Part shown: in pieces, positions 60,931 through 64,000 of the stretch
How the letters are laid out: every line of letters begins with the position of its first letter
Numbering within the stretch: the stretch's first letter is position 1
Origin: Neobacillus mesonae
Lineage (GTDB): Bacteria > Bacillota > Bacilli > Paenibacillales > Paenibacillaceae
Assembly: GCA_023715865.1 (NCBI GenBank)
Contig: JAMBOW010000005.1
Location: 264,368 to 328,367 of the forward strand
Direction of reading: 5' to 3'
DNA: 64,000 nucleotides
Program-made: the position numbers and the translations under genes
Notes under the pieces: model-generated
Database searches by the model: none
What the model was told of the DNA's origin: nothing
Seen by the model: only the letters and a program-made list of their open reading frames with translations

Positions 60931-62496
60931 CTATTCCTGGTGAGCATCCAGCTTAGGCAGCGGCTCAGTGGCTGGCCCTTCCAGAACGGAACCGTCATGA
61001 GCAAATCGAGAGCCGTGGCAAGGGCAATCCCACGAGCATTCGCCAGAGTTCCACTCTACCTCACAGCCCAAATGGGTGCAAGTGGTATCGACAAGGTACA
61101 AGGTTCCTGACTCATCCTTATAAGCACCGGCACGTTTACCATCATGCCGTACGACAGCCCCTTCTCCTGGCTTAATATCTTCGATCTTGGTATGAACCAA
61201 GCCGATTTTGCCGCCGATAAGATGCTTTGCTACATCCAAATTATCCTTTAGGACGTTCTTAATCGATGGATCAGCCTTAAATCGTCCTGGATCATACAAC
61301 TGCGAATAAGGGTTGCTGCGTCCGACGATGAGGTCTGTAAGGAGTCTGCCTGCAACCGTGCTTGTTGTCATTCCCCATTTGCGGAAGCCAGTAGCTACCA
61401 GAACTCGTTCATATGCGCCGCCGATAGGGCCAATGAAAGGCATTTTATCAATGCTGACCAAATCCTGTGCAGACCAGCGGAAATGAACCTTTTTGACACC
61501 AAAGTGCTGCCCGGCGAACTTGACCAGCTCTTCAAAATGCTCATGGGTGCTAATTCCTTGCCCGGTCTTATGATTTTCACCGCCGATGACAAGCAGCTTC
61601 TTGTCATTATACAGAGCGGAGCGGATAGAGCGCTCGGGTTTATCGTAACTGACATACATTCCGCCTTCATATTCAGTCTCCGGCTCTACCGCAATGGCAT
61701 AAGAACGTTCGGCGTGCATACGGGCGAAATACATTCTCGGATCGTGAAACGGAAAATGACTTGCCACGACCACATGCTGGCTCGTGATCTGATGGTTGCC
61801 TTTCTCAAGCATCACTGTAACCTTGTTGTCCTCTTCTTTGAGGTCAGCAGCAGTTGTTTTCTCATAGATTTTAACGCCAAGGCTGATCAGCTCTTCTACC
61901 AGCTTCTTAAGGTAACTTAAAGGATGAAACTGAGCTTGGTTCGGCAGGCTTATTCCAGCCACAGCCGGGACAGGGATCGGCAGCTTGTCATGCCAAACAC
62001 CCGGAATAGCAAGCTGCTGATACGCATCAAATTCGTCTTCCAGCTTCTGAAGATCATCCTCAGACTGAATATAGACGTACGCGTCCTCTTCTGTCAGCTG
62101 ACAATCGATTTCTTTTTCAGTGATGACGCTGCGGATAAACCGCAGTGCTTCCTCATTAGCCTCGTAGTAGAGCCTTGCCTGTTCATGTCCGAAATGCTGA
62201 ATCAGCTCGTGATAAATGAGGTTATGCTGTGAAGTAATCTTTGCAGTCGTATGGCCTGTTGTGCCATCCAAAATATTTCCTGCCTCAATAAGGACTACTT
62301 TATAGCCTTCCTTAGCCAGGAGATAAGCAGTTGTAATACCTGTCATTCCGGCACCAATCACCGTCACCTCGGTCTCCAGGTTCTCCGTAACCCGTTCAAA
62401 AGAAGGCAAAGAAACCGTTCCTCGCCATAAAGATTCCCTGCTCTTTGGCAGTTCTGCAGCCGTAAATTCATTATTTATATTGTTCATCTGGTTCAT
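60931..62496 (-). CDS. FAD-dependent oxidoreductase with C-terminal Rieske domain
   Basis: 521 residues from ATG 62496 (AGGAGG before it; the frame opens at 62553). N-terminal DAO domain with VTVIGAGMTGITTAYLLAKE and GTTGHTTAKITSQHNLIYHE, then a Rieske [2Fe-2S] domain near the end: CTHLGCEVEWNSG and CSWDCPCHGSRF, with the two Cys-x-His pairs that bind the cluster. The DAO-Rieske fusion is known in Bacillota, but its substrate is not settled. It lies 80 bases after the DUF418 gene on the same strand. Confidence 0.92.
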   Translation of the reverse strand: MNQMNNINNEFTAAELPKSRESLWRGTVSLPSFERVTENLETEVTVIGAGMTGITTAYLLAKEGYKVVLIEAGNILDGTTGHTTAKITSQHNLIYHELIQHFGHEQARLYYEANEEALRFIRSVITEKEIDCQLTEEDAYVYIQSEDDLQKLEDEFDAYQQLAIPGVWHDKLPIPVPAVAGISLPNQAQFHPLSYLKKLVEELISLGVKIYEKTTAADLKEEDNKVTVMLEKGNHQITSQHVVVASHFPFHDPRMYFARMHAERSYAIAVEPETEYEGGMYVSYDKPERSIRSALYNDKKLLVIGGENHKTGQGISTHEHFEELVKFAGQHFGVKKVHFRWSAQDLVSIDKMPFIGPIGGAYERVLVATGFRKWGMTTSTVAGRLLTDLIVGRSNPYSQLYDPGRFKADPSIKNVLKDNLDVAKHLIGGKIGLVHTKIEDIKPGEGAVVRHDGKRAGAYKDESGTLYLVDTTCTHLGCEVEWNSGECSWDCPCHGSRFAHDGSVLEGPATEPLPKLDAHQE

Positions 62497-62576
62497 AATC
62501 CTCCTATTCAAGTGCGGGGCAGTAATAAAGCCTGATTTCTCAATTATTACCACCTTACACTTAATAGAAACGCGTC

Positions 62577-63764
62577 TTAACCAGAAACATTGCGCTTCAT
62601 TGGCGTTCTGTATGAACGATAGGTAACTTTACGGAGCAGCCATTCGACAGGCCCGGTTTGAAACCTCTGAAGATAAAGATAGCTCAGACCAGCCGTTAGA
62701 GCGTAAATTACAAGTGCGAGCACAGTCCCGCCGATCATACCGAGCTGGCCAAATAGACCGAGTCCGTATCCGTAAAAAATACAGGTGCAGATCATGCTGT
62801 GCAGCAAATAATTCGTTAAAGACAGCTTCCCAATAGAGGTGAATGCTTTCTTGAGCTTCCCGTTCTCTTGGCTGCGGGTGTACATATAAGCAAATAAAAA
62901 AATATAGCCGAAGGCAAGCACAGGTCCGCCCGTCATTACCAAGAAATAACCGATGGTGCTGTCTTTTAGCAAAACTCCGACCAGATTTAACAAAATTCCT
63001 GAGCCTACAAAAATCAGAGCATATTTGATATACGTTCCGCGTTTGCTGACCGGGTCCATAAACCAGCCTTGTCTTGCAGCGATTATGCCGAGCAGGGCTA
63101 TCGGGAGATAAACAAGGAAAGCAATGGGTGAGAGGATTAAAAACACAAAGCCTGGCATTCCTTCCAGGACGGAGTCCATGAGTCTAAAGCGGACTGCCTC
63201 GCTGTAGCTGCCATTACCAAGAGAAAGCTGGGCTTGATTGTAATAATTTTGTGATCCAGGTGTATTCTCGCTGTAGCCCATATTCACCAGCAGAATCAAT
63301 ATACCGATGAGAATCGTCCAGATCAGCAGTGTCTTTATTTTTCGATTTATAAAAAGGAGCAGCATCAGTCCCATGACACCATAGCTGAGAAGAATGTCAC
63401 CATCCCATATCAAAATAAAATGGAGTATGCCCAGGAAGCATAACATGAAGAAGCGTCGAAGCAGGGTAGACTTGGGTCTCTCATGAGAAGCTTCTAATTT
63501 ATGCGTAAGCTGCTGAGTCCCATATCCGAATATAAATAGAAAGATGGGATAAAAACTTCCGATGATAAGAATTTCAAGCACATTAAAGGCAGTCTGGCTT
63601 ATCGGATAGATCTCCGGTGTGGAAGTGATATCAAGTCCATACATAAAGAGCGGCATATTAGACAGCAATATACCGAGCAGGCTGAAGCCGCGGACCGCGT
63701 CAACGATCGGCTGTCGGCCGTTATATGCCGGGCTGAGCTGCGGGGAATGATTCATTTTTTTCAT
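62577..63764 (-). CDS. DUF418/YeiB family membrane protein
   Basis: 395 residues from ATG 63764, preceded by AAAAGGAGAC (the frame opens at 63785). About nine helices. N-terminal DAVRGFSLLGILLSNMPLFM and the C-terminal DUF418 stretch SLTNYLLHSMICTCIFYGYG with LGLFGQLGMIGG and GPVEWLLRKVTY identify the family. Function unknown; acyltransferase-3-like first half. Possibly cotranscribed with the Rieske oxidoreductase. Confidence 0.88.
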   Translation of the reverse strand: MKKMNHSPQLSPAYNGRQPIVDAVRGFSLLGILLSNMPLFMYGLDITSTPEIYPISQTAFNVLEILIIGSFYPIFLFIFGYGTQQLTHKLEASHERPKSTLLRRFFMLCFLGILHFILIWDGDILLSYGVMGLMLLLFINRKIKTLLIWTILIGILILLVNMGYSENTPGSQNYYNQAQLSLGNGSYSEAVRFRLMDSVLEGMPGFVFLILSPIAFLVYLPIALLGIIAARQGWFMDPVSKRGTYIKYALIFVGSGILLNLVGVLLKDSTIGYFLVMTGGPVLAFGYIFLFAYMYTRSQENGKLKKAFTSIGKLSLTNYLLHSMICTCIFYGYGLGLFGQLGMIGGTVLALVIYALTAGLSYLYLQRFQTGPVEWLLRKVTYRSYRTPMKRNVSG

Positions 63765-63873
63765 CAATGTCTCCTTTTTCCTCATATGGATAATATAAAT
63801 TTTAACTCCACTTGAAAATATATCATGAAAGCCTAGTTAGGGCTTTATAAAAATGGAAGAAGCACCTTTGCAT

Positions 63874-63964
63874 ACGGGACTGACCCCCGTTATTGAGACA
63901 GGGATCAAAACACCTTTCAAGTTATGCAGCCAGTCGTCGATAATGAATCGGCGACTGGTTTTTT
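63874..63964 (+). other. Possible left end of an insertion sequence, with terminator
   Basis: GGGACTGACCCCCGTTATTG looks like the terminal repeat of an IS3-type element, from memory of such ends. It is followed at 63930-63964 by a terminator: CCAGTCG...CGACTGG with inner CGAT/ATCG and six Ts. No transposase reading frame is in the window, so the element cannot be confirmed. Confidence 0.3.
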
Positions 63965-64000
63965 AGTTTCGTTTGAATCCGAATTGAGTTATAGTATGTA

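Noticed and set aside
1..64000. tRNA, rRNA, prophage or conjugative element genes
   Set aside because: No tRNA-like cloverleaf with CCA region, no rRNA signature and no phage structural or integrase genes were recognised while reading the window.

Overview
The window looks like a chromosomal segment of a low-to-mid-GC Bacillota, most likely Paenibacillus or a close relative. This is inferred from strong AGGAGG-type ribosome binding sites, frequent TTG and GTG starts, a lipoteichoic-acid-synthase family enzyme, CUT1 sugar importers without their own ATPase, a bacterial nitric oxide synthase, a BmrCD-like exporter, HAAS/DUF4097 genes and many intrinsic terminators. No rRNA, tRNA, CRISPR array or prophage is visible.

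Layout. 1-8.3 kb: tail of an unknown gene, an LTA-synthase-family sulfatase fold protein, then a membrane-anchored AraC regulator convergent with a three-gene carbohydrate ABC importer. 8.4-14 kb: HmoB-type monooxygenase, glycerophosphodiesterase, a nuclease-helicase fusion, and an MBL hydrolase with a small membrane protein. 14-16.2 kb: glucuronate isomerase preceded by a consensus CcpA site, and a membrane-anchored unknown. 16.4-20.6 kb: MarR regulator plus heterodimeric ABC exporter. 20.7-28.9 kb: EcsC/DUF697-like protein, serpin lipoprotein, lipid kinase, divergent TetR/MMPL pair, atypical nucleoside hydrolase and a DUF4261-type protein. 29.4-37.4 kb: a PotABCD-like importer whose operon includes a canonical nucleoside hydrolase, followed by a 78-bp tandem repeat array and adenine deaminase; together these suggest purine nucleoside salvage. 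37.4-45.8 kb: a frameshifted remnant of a holin-like type I toxin, HAD hydrolase, Dps, nitric oxide synthase, arginase and a second, spermidine/putrescine-type PotABCD operon; arginine is the shared substrate of NOS and arginase, and arginase product feeds polyamine metabolism. 46-49.2 kb: nitroreductase, then an MBOAT / SGNH / DltX-like microprotein operon without DltA or DltC. 49.4-55.7 kb: two aldo-keto reductases (one behind a MerR gene with a textbook 19-bp-spacer operator-promoter), two small membrane proteins, an AraC regulator and a frameshifted SDR gene. 55.7-64 kb: three DAO-family FAD oxidoreductases (two are close paralogues, the third carries a Rieske domain) around a PadR-HAAS-DUF4097 operon, a YrhK-like protein, a DUF418 membrane protein, and a possible insertion-sequence end at the right edge.

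The most interesting items are the Dlt-like three-gene envelope acylation operon lacking its activation genes, the nucleoside-linked Pot-type importer, the NOS/arginase/polyamine neighbourhood, the 78-bp hairpin array, and the hidden toxin remnant. Family names come from reading the proteins; no database search was run.
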